This document shows, piece after piece, positions 45,505-53,454 of a stretch of DNA of 64,000 bases (position 1 is its first letter; every line of letters starts with the position of its first letter). Source of the DNA: an uncultured Christensenellaceae bacterium (lineage in GTDB: Bacteria; Bacillota; Clostridia; Christensenellales; UBA3700); contig CALWHE010000003.1 of NCBI GenBank assembly GCA_944380295.1, positions 1 to 64,000 on the forward strand, written 5' to 3'. A program made the position numbers and the translations under genes. The notes below the pieces were generated by a model. It made no database searches, was not told the origin of the DNA, and saw only the letters and a program-made list of their open reading frames with translations.

Positions 45505-45630
45505 AAGGGTGCAGCGTTACGCTGCCCGGGCAGGCGGCAGCGTGACGCTGCACCCTTGATATGCTTCGCAGCGACGGAACTATCGGTAATCGATGTTTTT
45601 CAAACTGATATATGTCGGGGATATAATGAT
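45505..45630. repeat. Short palindromes and a GATATGCTTCGCAG unit
   Basis: GCAGCGTTACGCTGC at about 45510, GCAGCGTGACGCTGC at about 45538, then TGATATGCTTCGCAG at 45558 with a tail (CTGATATATGT, ATATAATGAT) shared with the unit at 45390. Confidence 0.65.
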
Positions 45631-45633
45631 AAG

Positions 45634-45720
45634 AATGCCGGACAGGCGCCGTCAAGGGCATGCAGGAGAGTGATGGATTTGCGAGTGATTTTGGACAACG
45701 GGGGCGAAGGTAATATTCAT
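45634..45720. repeat. TIR element, left half only
   Basis: GCCGGACAGGCGCCGTCAAG at the boundary, then AGTGATGGATTTGCG and GGACAACGGGGGCGAAGGTA; ends at the centre of the hairpin. Confidence 0.65.
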
Positions 45721-45785
45721 CGATTATAATGATACAATTTGTTCTCAACAACTATTAAAGCCGGCGGTTCCCAATAACTACTAAT

Positions 45786-45950
45786 GCCGGGCAGGCGCTG
45801 TTAAGGGTGCGCGGTAGGGCGATGGATTTGCGTGCAGGTTTGGGCAACGGGGACGAAGGTAATACTCTTGCGGTATTATCAAGTCCCCGTTGTTCAAAGA
45901 TGTGCGTAAAGCCGCGCTCTACTGCGTGCCCTTGACAGCGCCTGCCCGGC
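45786..45950. repeat. TIR palindromic element, copy 2
   Basis: 165 bp with perfect 16-base ends GCCGGGCAGGCGCTGT (45786-45801) and the complement (45935-45950). Relative to copy 1 three bases of each end differ in a compensating way (AAA/TTT against GGG/CCC). Central hairpin GGGCAACGGGGAC/GTCCCCGTTGTTC with inner AATACTCTTGCGGTATT. Confidence 0.85.
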
Positions 45951-46027
45951 GGCTAAAAACCAAAGTTATAACATGGCGACAAAAAGGCGTATTTAAGGCG
46001 CAAAAATCCACACTTTGCCGCCGTTTG

Positions 46028-46057
46028 TTGACAGACTTTGCGGCGGCGTTATATAAT
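46028..46057 (+). promoter_or_regulatory. Promoter of the P-type ATPase gene
   Basis: TTGACA (46028-46033), 18-base spacer, TATAAT (46052-46057); 52 bases before the ATG. Confidence 0.8.
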
Positions 46058-46109
46058 TTGACGGGAAAACGAAAAACTTGGCGCACGCTTTTGTGTGCCG
46101 TGAGGTGAC

Positions 46110-48710
46110 ATGGGACGTTGGTCTGAATTGAGGTTGCTGCGTGCCCGCAGCAAGAAGAAAGAGGGCAGCCGCAATTATAAAAACGCCGAGAGGTTCGCGC
46201 CCGATCCCGCGCTGGGGTTGGATGAAGAGCGCGTGGCGCAGAGAAGAGAAGAAAATCTCGTCAACATCAAGCCCATCAACAGGGCAAAGTCTTATCCCCG
46301 CATAATCTTTGAAAACATTTTCAGCTTTTGCAACATAGTCACGCTGTTTTTGATGATCCTGCTCGTTGCCATAGGCGCGGCGGATTACGCTCTGTCTTCT
46401 TCCATCATCATCATCAGCATGGCGATAGGGATAGTGCAGGAGATAAAAGCCAAGCGTTCGGTGGAAAAGCTGTCTTTGACGGTGGAATCTACCTGCACGG
46501 TGGTGCGCGGCGGAGAGAGCAGGCAGATCTCCACCAAAGAGCTGGTTTTGGACGACATATACGTGGCGGAAGCGGGCGCGCAGGTGCCCGTGGACAGCGT
46601 GATCGTAGACGGCTATATCGAGGTGGACGAATCCATTCTCACCGGTGAAGCCGTGCCCGTCAGGCGCGGCGCGGGTGAGAGCGTGTTTGCCGGCAGCATC
46701 GTGATGGAAGGGCAAGCCACGGCGCGCGCGGACAGAGTGGGCAAGGACTGTTACATAGAGAGCATCGCCCGCGCGGCGCGCAAGGTGGAGCGCCCCAAAT
46801 CGCGCATTTTCACTTCCATCAACAACTTTATCAAGGTGGCAACGGTGATACTTGCCGTGCTGGCGGTCATTCTCACCATCTCCCAGCGCCTTGCCGCGGA
46901 AGCGGGCGACTGGAACAGCTGGAAGCAGACCATCATCACCGTGTCGTCCAGCATACTCGGCATGATCCCGGTGGGCATGTTCGTGATGATGTCCACGGCG
47001 CTGGCGGTTTCCGTGCTGCGCCTGTCCAAGCACAGCGCGCTGCCGCAGGACCTTTACAGCGTGGAGATGCTGGCGAGGGTGGACACGCTGCTTTTGGACA
47101 AGACGGGCACCATCACCAGCGGCGAGCTGGAAGTGGTGGACGTGAAAACGCTCACGCAGACGGACGTGGATCTGGCGGATCTGATGCGCACGTTCACGGA
47201 GGCGACCAAGGACAAAAAGTCCACGGCGCGCGCTTTGGACAAGAAGTTTGAAAACGGCAGCGTGCTGGAATTTGAAGACGCGCTCTCTTTTTCTTCCGAG
47301 CGCAAGTTCAGCGCGGTCACGTTGAAGGGCGGCAAGTCTTATCTGTTGGGCGCGCCCGAATATGTGACGCAGCTTTCGGACGAGGCGAAGGAATACCTCT
47401 CCGCGCAGTCCGCGCTGGGCAGGCGCAGCGTGCTTTTGGCGCAGTTCGACGGACCGATAAGCAAGGCTACTCCCGAACAGACCGTGCCGCTTGACATCTT
47501 TATTTTGGAAGACAGCCTGCGCACGGACGTGCGCAGCACGCTGGAATGGTTTTATAAAAACGACGTGGACGTGAAGATAATCTCCGGCGACGACCCGGAA
47601 ACGGTTGCCAACATCGCCGGCAAAACGGGCGTTTACAACGCGGACAAGTGGATCAACTGCCGCAATCTTTCCAAAGAAGAGCTGGAAGCCAAGGCGGAAG
47701 AAGGCGTGGTCTTTGGCAGAGTGTCGCCCGACCAGAAGCGCGACATCGTGCGCTGCCTGCAAAAAAAAGGCAGAACGGTGGGCATGATAGGCGACGGCGT
47801 GAACGACGTGAAGGCGCTCAGAGAGAGCGACTGCTCCATCTCTTTCGGTTCGGCAAACGAGGTGGCGCGCAACATCTCGCGCATCATTTTGACGGACAAT
47901 AATTTCAGCACGCTGCCCGCCATCGTCAATGAGGGCAGGTCGGTCATCGGCAACATAGAAAAGGTGTCGGCGCTCTATATCATGAAGAACATCGCCATCA
48001 TGGTGCTCACGCTGGCGTTTGCCATCGCCGGCTTTATCGACCCCGCCATCAGTTACCCCATCTCCACCAAGCAGCTGCTTTTGCTGGAATTTTTCGTGAT
48101 CGGCGTGCCGTCTTTGGCGTTCGCCATGCAAAAGGGCAACTCGCGGCGCGTCACGGGCAACTTTATGCGCAACGTGCTCAAATCGGCGCTGCCGGCTTCT
48201 TTGGCGCTCATCCTCTCCGTTGCCATGATCTATCCCATGGGCAAGGCGGGCTTGTTCGCCTCTGCGGACGAGGCGTATATCGTGTCCGTCACGGGCATGG
48301 CGCTCTCCTTCACCGGCTTTTTGTGCCTCTTGCTCATCTCTCTGCCGCCGAATAAATTCCGCCTCATCGTCACGGGCGTGATGATGGCGGTGGCGGTGGC
48401 TGCCATCTATATCGACTATTACGTGTTCGGCGACTGGTTCGGACCGGAAGAAACTTTCCTGGGCATGCTCCCCGTGCAGAGCGGCGCGGACGTGGGCTGG
48501 ATAGCTCTGGCGGCAGCGGCGGGTTTTTTGCTCAACATCGCCGCCATTTTCGTCGCGCGCAAGGTGGAGAACAAATACGGCGACAAGCTGGACGAAAAGC
48601 TGCTTGAACTGGAAAACCGCCTGCACGCGCGCAAAGAAGAACTGCGGGCAAAGCTGAAAGAAAAGCGCGAGCAAAAACAGCAAAAAAAGAGCGAAAAGCA
48701 GAACAAATAA
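46110..48710 (+). CDS. P-type cation-transporting ATPase
   Basis: 866-residue P-type ATPase. Dephosphorylation motif LTGEAVPV, phosphorylated Asp330 in DKTGTITSGE, nucleotide-binding domain (FSSERKFSAVTL), hinge GDGVNDVKAL, and about ten membrane segments. The fourth segment has a proline motif in IPVGMF. The overall shape is closest to the CtpE/YfgQ-like group of Ca2+- or divalent-cation pumps; the ion cannot be decided from sequence. The C-terminus is a Lys/Glu-rich coiled coil (about 45 residues). GAGGTGAC precedes the ATG. Confidence 0.9.
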   Translation: MGRWSELRLLRARSKKKEGSRNYKNAERFAPDPALGLDEERVAQRREENLVNIKPINRAKSYPRIIFENIFSFCNIVTLFLMILLVAIGAADYALSSSIIIISMAIGIVQEIKAKRSVEKLSLTVESTCTVVRGGESRQISTKELVLDDIYVAEAGAQVPVDSVIVDGYIEVDESILTGEAVPVRRGAGESVFAGSIVMEGQATARADRVGKDCYIESIARAARKVERPKSRIFTSINNFIKVATVILAVLAVILTISQRLAAEAGDWNSWKQTIITVSSSILGMIPVGMFVMMSTALAVSVLRLSKHSALPQDLYSVEMLARVDTLLLDKTGTITSGELEVVDVKTLTQTDVDLADLMRTFTEATKDKKSTARALDKKFENGSVLEFEDALSFSSERKFSAVTLKGGKSYLLGAPEYVTQLSDEAKEYLSAQSALGRRSVLLAQFDGPISKATPEQTVPLDIFILEDSLRTDVRSTLEWFYKNDVDVKIISGDDPETVANIAGKTGVYNADKWINCRNLSKEELEAKAEEGVVFGRVSPDQKRDIVRCLQKKGRTVGMIGDGVNDVKALRESDCSISFGSANEVARNISRIILTDNNFSTLPAIVNEGRSVIGNIEKVSALYIMKNIAIMVLTLAFAIAGFIDPAISYPISTKQLLLLEFFVIGVPSLAFAMQKGNSRRVTGNFMRNVLKSALPASLALILSVAMIYPMGKAGLFASADEAYIVSVTGMALSFTGFLCLLLISLPPNKFRLIVTGVMMAVAVAAIYIDYYVFGDWFGPEETFLGMLPVQSGADVGWIALAAAAGFLLNIAAIFVARKVENKYGDKLDEKLLELENRLHARKEELRAKLKEKREQKQQKKSEKQNK

Positions 48711-48741
48711 AGGATAACGCACCAAGGCGGAGCATATGCAT

Positions 48742-48772
48742 GACAAAAAGCGGAGATATCCGCTTTTTTGTC
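48742..48772 (+). terminator. Terminator after the P-type ATPase
   Basis: Stem GACAAAAAGCGGA with TCCGCTTTTTTGTC, loop GATA; the A/T arms make it work in both directions. Confidence 0.88.
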
Positions 48773-48837
48773 ATTATCCGCGCTTTTTTGTGCGATGACG
48801 GCAAAAGGCGGCGCAAAATTTGTGTTATGCTCTGCCT

Positions 48838-51087
48838 ATGAAAAACATATCCGCGGCACAAAAGACGGGCGCGTTTTTTGCGCTCTTTGCACTCTTTTAT
48901 ATCCTGGGCAGGGCAAAGCCGGCGCCGGACATGGCTCCGCTCGCCATCGGGCTTTATTGCGCGCTGCTGTTTTGCAAAAAGAATTATTTCGCCCTCTCGC
49001 TTGCCTATCTGGGCGGCGTGTGCGCCGCTGAGCCCGCGCTGCTCACGCTCATAGACGGCGCTGCGGCGGTGCTGGTGTGGGGAGCGGCGCTGCTCATCCA
49101 CCGCAAGGCGGGCTTTGCCCTGCGCCTGCCGCTTGCCGTCCTCTATTCCTTCATATCCATGCTGCCGCGCTTTTTCCTGGCGGTTTTTTTGCAAGGGATC
49201 GTGGTGCAGAGCGTGTGCGCGCTGGCGGTGAACGGCGTGTTCTGCGCCACTTCCTGCATCGGCTGTTACGCCCTGAACGCGCGCGGCGCGGGCGCGCGCC
49301 TTGCCTATGACGAAGTCCTGGGGCTGGGCTTGATCCTCGCCGCCGTGGGCTTGGGCGTCTGCGGCGCCGATCTGTGGGGTTACAAGCCTTATTTCACCGT
49401 GCTGGCGGCGCTGTGCACGCTGTGCGCTTTTGCTCCTCCGCCCCTTGCCGGCGCGGGCATTTGCGGCGCTTTTTCTCTGGGCGCAGCCATCTATGCGGCG
49501 GACATGGCGGCGGTGGGCGCGGCGCTTGCCGTGTGGGCGGCGGGCGCGTGTTTCCGCTCGCAGGGCAAGTGGCTTTCGCACCTTGCCTGCCTGGGCGCAT
49601 ACCTCTTGTGCGCGCTCGCGCTGCACGCTTTTGCTTTTGACGCGCTCAATCTCTGCCTTGCCTGCCTGGGCACGGTCTTGGTCGCCTTGGTGCCGGCAAG
49701 GGCGCAAAAAGCGCTGGCAAAAAAGCTGTTCCCGCCGCCCGGCGACGCTCTGCGCTATGCGGTGGAACGGGACAGGCGCGAGCTTTTTGACAAGCTGGGC
49801 GGGTATGCGCGCCTGTTTTTGGGCATGGCGGAGGAGTTCGACAGACAGCCCGCCCCGGCAGATCTGCAAGCCGCGGCGTGCCGGGAAGTGTGCCGCGTGT
49901 GCGGGCAGTGCGCGGAAGAGCGCAAGTGTCCGGACATTGCGGGCGAAGAGATGTTTGCCAAAGCCGTGGAACGCGCGGCAAAGGGCGAGCTTCCCGGCGC
50001 AGACGATCTGCCCCTCTTTATGCTGAGCAAGTGCAAAAAGACGGCGGACATTTTGCAGGCGTGTCAAAGCGCGGCGCGGGCGGCGCAGGAAAAAGAGCGC
50101 AGGCGCGAGGCGGCGCGGGAGAACGGAGCGGTCATGGCGGCGCAGCTGCGCGCCACGGGCGCCATGTTGGGCAGACTTGCCGTTGCCGTGGAACGCGGCG
50201 GCGCGGGCGGCGGGGAAGAGTGCGCGCGCCTTACGGCGGAGCTGGGCTACGACAATATCACCTGCTTGGGCGCGGCGGCGCTGGGCGAGGGGGAAAGACT
50301 GCGGGTGACCTTGCGCCTGCGCGCGGGCGACGAGGATAAGGCGGCGGTGGAAAAGGCTTTGGCGCGCGTGTTCAAGCGCAGCATGCGCCCGGTGGAAAGA
50401 GAGCGGGGGACAAACGCGGTCACCGTTACTTATGCGCCTTTGCCGGCGTTCAGGCTGGTTTTCGGCGCGGCGGAGCACACCAAAGAGGGCAGCGAGCGCA
50501 CGGGCGACATGCACGCGGTGACGGCGGTGGAAGAAAACACCGTGCTTGCCTGCGTGTGCGACGGCATGGGCAGCGGCACGCAGGCGGCGGCAGAGAGCGC
50601 GCATTGCCTTGCCATGCTGGAAAACTTCTGCCGCTGCGGCTTTGAAAAGGGCGCGGTGGCGGCGCTGGTCAACAGGTTTTCGGCGCTTGCCGGCACGGAA
50701 GGCTTCTGCGCCTTGGACGCCTGCCTGATAAACGTGGGCGAGGGCAGTGCGGAATTTATCAAGCTGGGCGGAGTGGAGAGCTTTATCCTGCGCGAAGGAC
50801 GGGTGAAAACGATAAGCGGCGGTGCCTTGCCCGCGGGCGTTTTGGAAGAGATAAAGCCCGTTTACGCCACGGAAGAGCTCAAAGACGGTGATATGCTGGT
50901 CATGGTCAGCGACGGTGTTATCGACGCGCTCACCTTGCACGGCACGGAATACACGCTGGGCAACATCGAGGCGTTCAATCCGCAAAACACCGCGCAGACC
51001 CTGCTCGCCGCCGCCCAAGCCAACGGCTTGCATGACGACGCCACGGTGGTGGCAATTAAAATCATGTCCTGCGCGGCACGGCAATGA
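48838..51087 (+). CDS. spoIIE: Stage II sporulation protein E, PP2C phosphatase; C-terminus from HA element
   Basis: 749 residues. The N-terminal 290 residues hold about ten hydrophobic segments, the middle is a regulatory region with a Cys cluster (CRVCGQCAEERKC), and the C-terminal part is a PP2C-type phosphatase (CDGMGSGTQAAAES, VMVSDGVIDAL, DDATVV). SpoIIE dephosphorylates SpoIIAA and so switches on sigma-F in the forespore. The end MSCAARQ plus stop is the start of HA copy F. A possible -10, TATGCT in TGTGTTATGCT (48826-48831), ends six bases before the ATG and no ribosome-binding site is seen. Confidence 0.92.
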   Translation: MKNISAAQKTGAFFALFALFYILGRAKPAPDMAPLAIGLYCALLFCKKNYFALSLAYLGGVCAAEPALLTLIDGAAAVLVWGAALLIHRKAGFALRLPLAVLYSFISMLPRFFLAVFLQGIVVQSVCALAVNGVFCATSCIGCYALNARGAGARLAYDEVLGLGLILAAVGLGVCGADLWGYKPYFTVLAALCTLCAFAPPPLAGAGICGAFSLGAAIYAADMAAVGAALAVWAAGACFRSQGKWLSHLACLGAYLLCALALHAFAFDALNLCLACLGTVLVALVPARAQKALAKKLFPPPGDALRYAVERDRRELFDKLGGYARLFLGMAEEFDRQPAPADLQAAACREVCRVCGQCAEERKCPDIAGEEMFAKAVERAAKGELPGADDLPLFMLSKCKKTADILQACQSAARAAQEKERRREAARENGAVMAAQLRATGAMLGRLAVAVERGGAGGGEECARLTAELGYDNITCLGAAALGEGERLRVTLRLRAGDEDKAAVEKALARVFKRSMRPVERERGTNAVTVTYAPLPAFRLVFGAAEHTKEGSERTGDMHAVTAVEENTVLACVCDGMGSGTQAAAESAHCLAMLENFCRCGFEKGAVAALVNRFSALAGTEGFCALDACLINVGEGSAEFIKLGGVESFILREGRVKTISGGALPAGVLEEIKPVYATEELKDGDMLVMVSDGVIDALTLHGTEYTLGNIEAFNPQNTAQTLLAAAQANGLHDDATVVAIKIMSCAARQ

Positions 51088-51394
51088 GCGATAAGCGAAA
51101 GTGTGCCGTGCCGCTCCGGACGTGAAATTTTTGCGCAGATATATGTGAGCGGCAAGTGAACTTATATCTGCTGCGCAAAAGTGAAATGTTTTTGCCTTGC
51201 AAGGCAAAAACGTGAAATGTGCCCTCAAACCGCAAGCGACGAGAGGGCACGTGAAATGTCCGCTCATACTGCCGTGCATAGCACGGCGCATCGCGGACGT
51301 TGCGGTGCTGTGGGCACATTAAATAAAATGTTATAAAACATAACAAGAGCGACAGAAAGACGATACAGCTCCGCGCTCGTCGTGCGTGGCGGCT
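51064..51394 (+). repeat. HA hairpin-array element, copy F
   Basis: Stem 1 GCGGCACGGCA/TGCCGTGCCGC (loop AGCGATAAGCGAAAG), stem 2, stem 3, stem 4 and stem 5 (TCCGC/GCGGA with CCGTGC/GCACGG) joined by GTGAAAT. After about 51300 it continues with GTGCTGTGGGCACATTAAAT and a piece up to GTCGTGCGTGGCGG that matches the duplicated end of copy D. The first 24 bases are the end of spoIIE. Confidence 0.87.
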
Positions 51395-51760
51395 GGGAGC
51401 GCGGGGCGCTCCACCCCTGATCAAGCCTTGAAGCAACATATTAGCCTGTCCGACTTACCTCTTCGCAATACTTACACGGCAAAGTGTGATAAAGCGCGGC
51501 AAAATCGGCAGCGTGACGCTGTATCCATTTTATGTCTTGAAGTAACTTTTTTTACCTGTGTCCACAAAAGTGGACAAATCTAAATAAGATACAATACCTT
51601 TGCTCTCCTTTTGAAGTGTCCACTTTAGTGGACAGAACGCCCTTGCCAAAAACTGAAAAACAAGTTGCAATATTCCGCCACCGAAAACCGCGCTTTTCGG
51701 TGAACAACAGCGTGGCGCTGCACCCGGAGCGCGGGGCATTTTTTTGCATAATATTCATCT
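51395..51760. repeat. Mixed repeat remnants and hairpins
   Basis: No gene recognised. Contains GGGGCGCTCCACCCC (about 51405) with CCTTGAAGCAAC, GCAGCGTGACGCTG (51509), TGTCTTGAAGTAAC (51532), two small hairpins GTCCACAAAAGTGGAC (51561) and GTCCACTTTAGTGGAC (51619), CACCGAAAACCGCGCTTTTC-type inverted sequence (51679 on) and another palindrome (51708). Confidence 0.6.
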
Positions 51761-51786
51761 TTGCGCATAAAGTTTATTGAGAAAAG

Positions 51787-51830
51787 TTATCCACACAAAT
51801 ATATGTTTATGGGGATAACTCTGGGGATAA
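51787..51830. promoter_or_regulatory. Cluster of DnaA-box-like sites
   Basis: One perfect DnaA box TTATCCACA (51787-51795) and two inverted near-matches TGGGGATAA (51810-51818 and 51822-51830, complement TTATCCCCA), the latter a 12-base-spaced direct repeat. It lies 40-85 bases ahead of cwlD. It could be a DnaA-controlled promoter or a DnaA-titrating site; the window shows no dnaA or dnaN, so it is unlikely to be oriC. Confidence 0.55.
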
Positions 51831-51871
51831 CTCGGCATTTTTGCGGTGTAAAGGGGTAAAAAAACGGATAT

Positions 51872-52558
51872 ATGCGGAAAATAGCGGTGATTTCCGGCAG
51901 GTGGATAAAGCTGGTGGCTTTCGCCCTGATATTGGCGGCAGGAGCGGGCTGCGCGGCGGGGCATGCGGCGGCTTTTGCCGGGGCAACGCCGCCCGAAGTG
52001 ACGGTGGTGTTGGACGCGGGGCACGGCGGCGCCGACGGCGGCGTGGTGTCCGCAGAGGGGGACAGGGAGGCGGACATCAACCTCCGCATCACTTTGCGCG
52101 TGAAAAAGCGTTTGGAAAGGCAGAATATCGGAGTCGTGCTGACGCGCACCGACCAAAACGCGCTGGGCGCGACCAAGCGCGAAGATATGGAAAAACGCGC
52201 GCAAGTGATCAACTCTTCCGGCGCGGACGCGGTGATCAGTATACACGTTAATAAATATTCAGGCGCATACCGCCGCGGCGTGCAGGTCTTTTACGGAGAT
52301 ACGGGAACTGGCGGCGCGTTTGCGGTCAAGTTGCAGTCGGTGTTCAATACCTATATCAATGAAAAATACAGCGGCAGAACGTTTTCCGCCCTGGCGGGAG
52401 ATTATTACATTGCCAAGTGCTCTTCCATCCCTTCCGTGATCGTGGAGTGCGGCTTTATCTCCAACAGTGAAGACCTGCGCCTGCTCAAAACGGACGGATA
52501 TGCCGATGAGATCGCGGAATGCATTGCCATGTCCTGCGCGGCACGGCAAAATCTATAA
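51872..52558 (+). CDS. cwlD: N-acetylmuramoyl-L-alanine amidase, CwlD-like; C-terminus from HA element
   Basis: 228-residue Amidase_3 zinc enzyme with an N-terminal membrane/signal segment. Zinc ligands His51 (DAGHGGADGG), Glu66, His125 (SIHVN) and catalytic Glu191 (VIVECGFISN) are all present. Size and motifs fit CwlD, which makes muramic-delta-lactam in spore cortex; nearby spoIIE supports this. The last residues MSCAARQNL and the stop come from HA copy G. A weak binding site AAGGGG lies 13 bases before the ATG. Confidence 0.88.
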   Translation: MRKIAVISGRWIKLVAFALILAAGAGCAAGHAAAFAGATPPEVTVVLDAGHGGADGGVVSAEGDREADINLRITLRVKKRLERQNIGVVLTRTDQNALGATKREDMEKRAQVINSSGADAVISIHVNKYSGAYRRGVQVFYGDTGTGGAFAVKLQSVFNTYINEKYSGRTFSALAGDYYIAKCSSIPSVIVECGFISNSEDLRLLKTDGYADEIAECIAMSCAARQNL

Positions 52559-52800
52559 ACGAACGTGCGCCGTGCCGCTCCGGACGTGAAATTTTTGCGC
52601 AGATATAAGTGAGCGGTAAGCGAACGTATACTGCTGCGCAAAAGTGAAATGTTTTTGCCTCACAAGGCAAAAACGTGAAATGTGCCCTCAAACCGCAAGC
52701 GACGAGAGGGCACGTGAAATGTTTGCTCATACTGCCGCAAAGCGGCGCATCGCAAACGTGGCGGCTGCCTGCGGCGCTATTGGAATATAATGCTGCACCC
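52529..52800 (+). repeat. HA hairpin-array element, copy G
   Basis: Complete 272-bp copy. Stem 1 GCGGCACGGC/GCCGTGCCGC, stem 2 GCGCAG/CTGCGC, stem 3 TTTTTGCC/GGCAAAAA, stem 4 TGCCCTC/GAGGGCA, stem 5 GTTTGC/GCAAAC with inner GCCGC/GCGGC, and the end GCGGCGCTATT then TATAATGCTGCACC. The first 30 bases encode the end of cwlD. Confidence 0.88.
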
Positions 52801-53035
52801 TTATTATTGTTATCAAAACCGGCTATCCGATAATATACGGATAGTAATGATTTCTTATCGCCGGGACGGGAAGGTGCGGGCGCGGCGTGGGGCGAGAGAA
52901 TTTGTTCTGCGGCAAGGCGAAAGGCGCAGGCTGTCCTATTGCGGTATTGTCAAGCCTTTTAACACAGTCGCAGGGCAAATTATCCGTCCCACGGCGTGCC
53001 CGCGCCTTCCCGGCACGGTGCACACAAAAAAGTGG
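52795..53035. repeat. Larger intergenic repeat, relative of 20302-20640
   Basis: Shares CTTATTATTGT, CGGATAGTAATGATTTCTTA (then TCGCCGGGAC), CTATTGCGGTATTGTCAAGC and a terminal GCCCGCGCCTTCCCGGCAC block with 20302-20640, mostly in opposite orientation. Ends just ahead of the secG promoter. No gene. Confidence 0.65.
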
Positions 53036-53045
53036 GGTCAAACGC

Positions 53046-53074
53046 TTGATTAAGACGATTTGATGTGCTATCAT
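53046..53074 (+). promoter_or_regulatory. secG promoter
   Basis: TTGATT, 17-base spacer, TATCAT; 30 bases before the ATG. Confidence 0.6.
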
Positions 53075-53104
53075 ATTATGGCAATCAATATCGGAGGAGC
53101 GATA

Positions 53105-53401
53105 ATGGACAGCGCAACATTTTATCGAGTGATAGAGACTTATCTGCAACCCATCTTTATGATAGCGATGGCGCTTGTGGGTATTGCCACGATCGTGCTC
53201 GTGTTGCTGCAAAAGGGAAGCAGCGATAACATCTCCGCCATCGGCGGCGGTTCCACGGAAACTTACGTGGGCAAAAAGCCGCGCAGCAAGGACCGCAACC
53301 TGAAGATAGGCACCGTGGTCTGCGGGGTGCTGATGTTACTGTTTTCCATCGGCTATTTCGTGCTGTTTTTGATACAGGACAGCCTGGGCTCGGTAGCGTA
53401 A
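53105..53401 (+). CDS. secG: Preprotein translocase subunit SecG
   Basis: 98 residues with two membrane segments (FMIAMALVGIATIVLVLLQ and VVCGVLMLLFSIGYFVLFLI) separated by the loop that contains GSSDNISAIGGGS, as in SecG. The start ATG 53105 follows CGGAGGAG. In many Firmicutes secG is followed by rnr then smpB; here rnr is absent. Confidence 0.9.
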   Translation: MDSATFYRVIETYLQPIFMIAMALVGIATIVLVLLQKGSSDNISAIGGGSTETYVGKKPRSKDRNLKIGTVVCGVLMLLFSIGYFVLFLIQDSLGSVA

Positions 53402-53421
53402 GGGCAGAGCGAAAGGAAGCG

Positions 53422-53449
53422 ATCCTCCGTATCAAACGGAGGATTTTTT
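53422..53449 (+). terminator. secG terminator overlapping the smpB ribosome-binding site
   Basis: Stem ATCCTCCGT/ACGGAGGAT (53422-53430 with 53436-53444) followed by a run of T. The 3' arm contains GGAGG, which is the only binding site for smpB (ATG at 53455). Confidence 0.82.
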
Positions 53450-53454
53450 GATAT

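Noticed and set aside
45993-48746. 917-codon minus-strand frame opposite the P-type ATPase
   Set aside because: Shadow of a clearly conserved gene; His/Arg-rich composition typical of antisense reading. The same applies to minus-strand frames opposite rpoA/rpsD (18060-19742) and spoIIE (48532-51291).
51120-51270. Regularly spaced GTGAAATG words suggesting a CRISPR array
   Set aside because: The repeats are only 7-9 bases, and the segments between them are palindromic and conserved from copy to copy, unlike spacers. No cas genes are present.
51787-51830. Replication origin
   Set aside because: Only three DnaA-box-like sites, no AT-rich unwinding region of note and no dnaA, dnaN or recF nearby.
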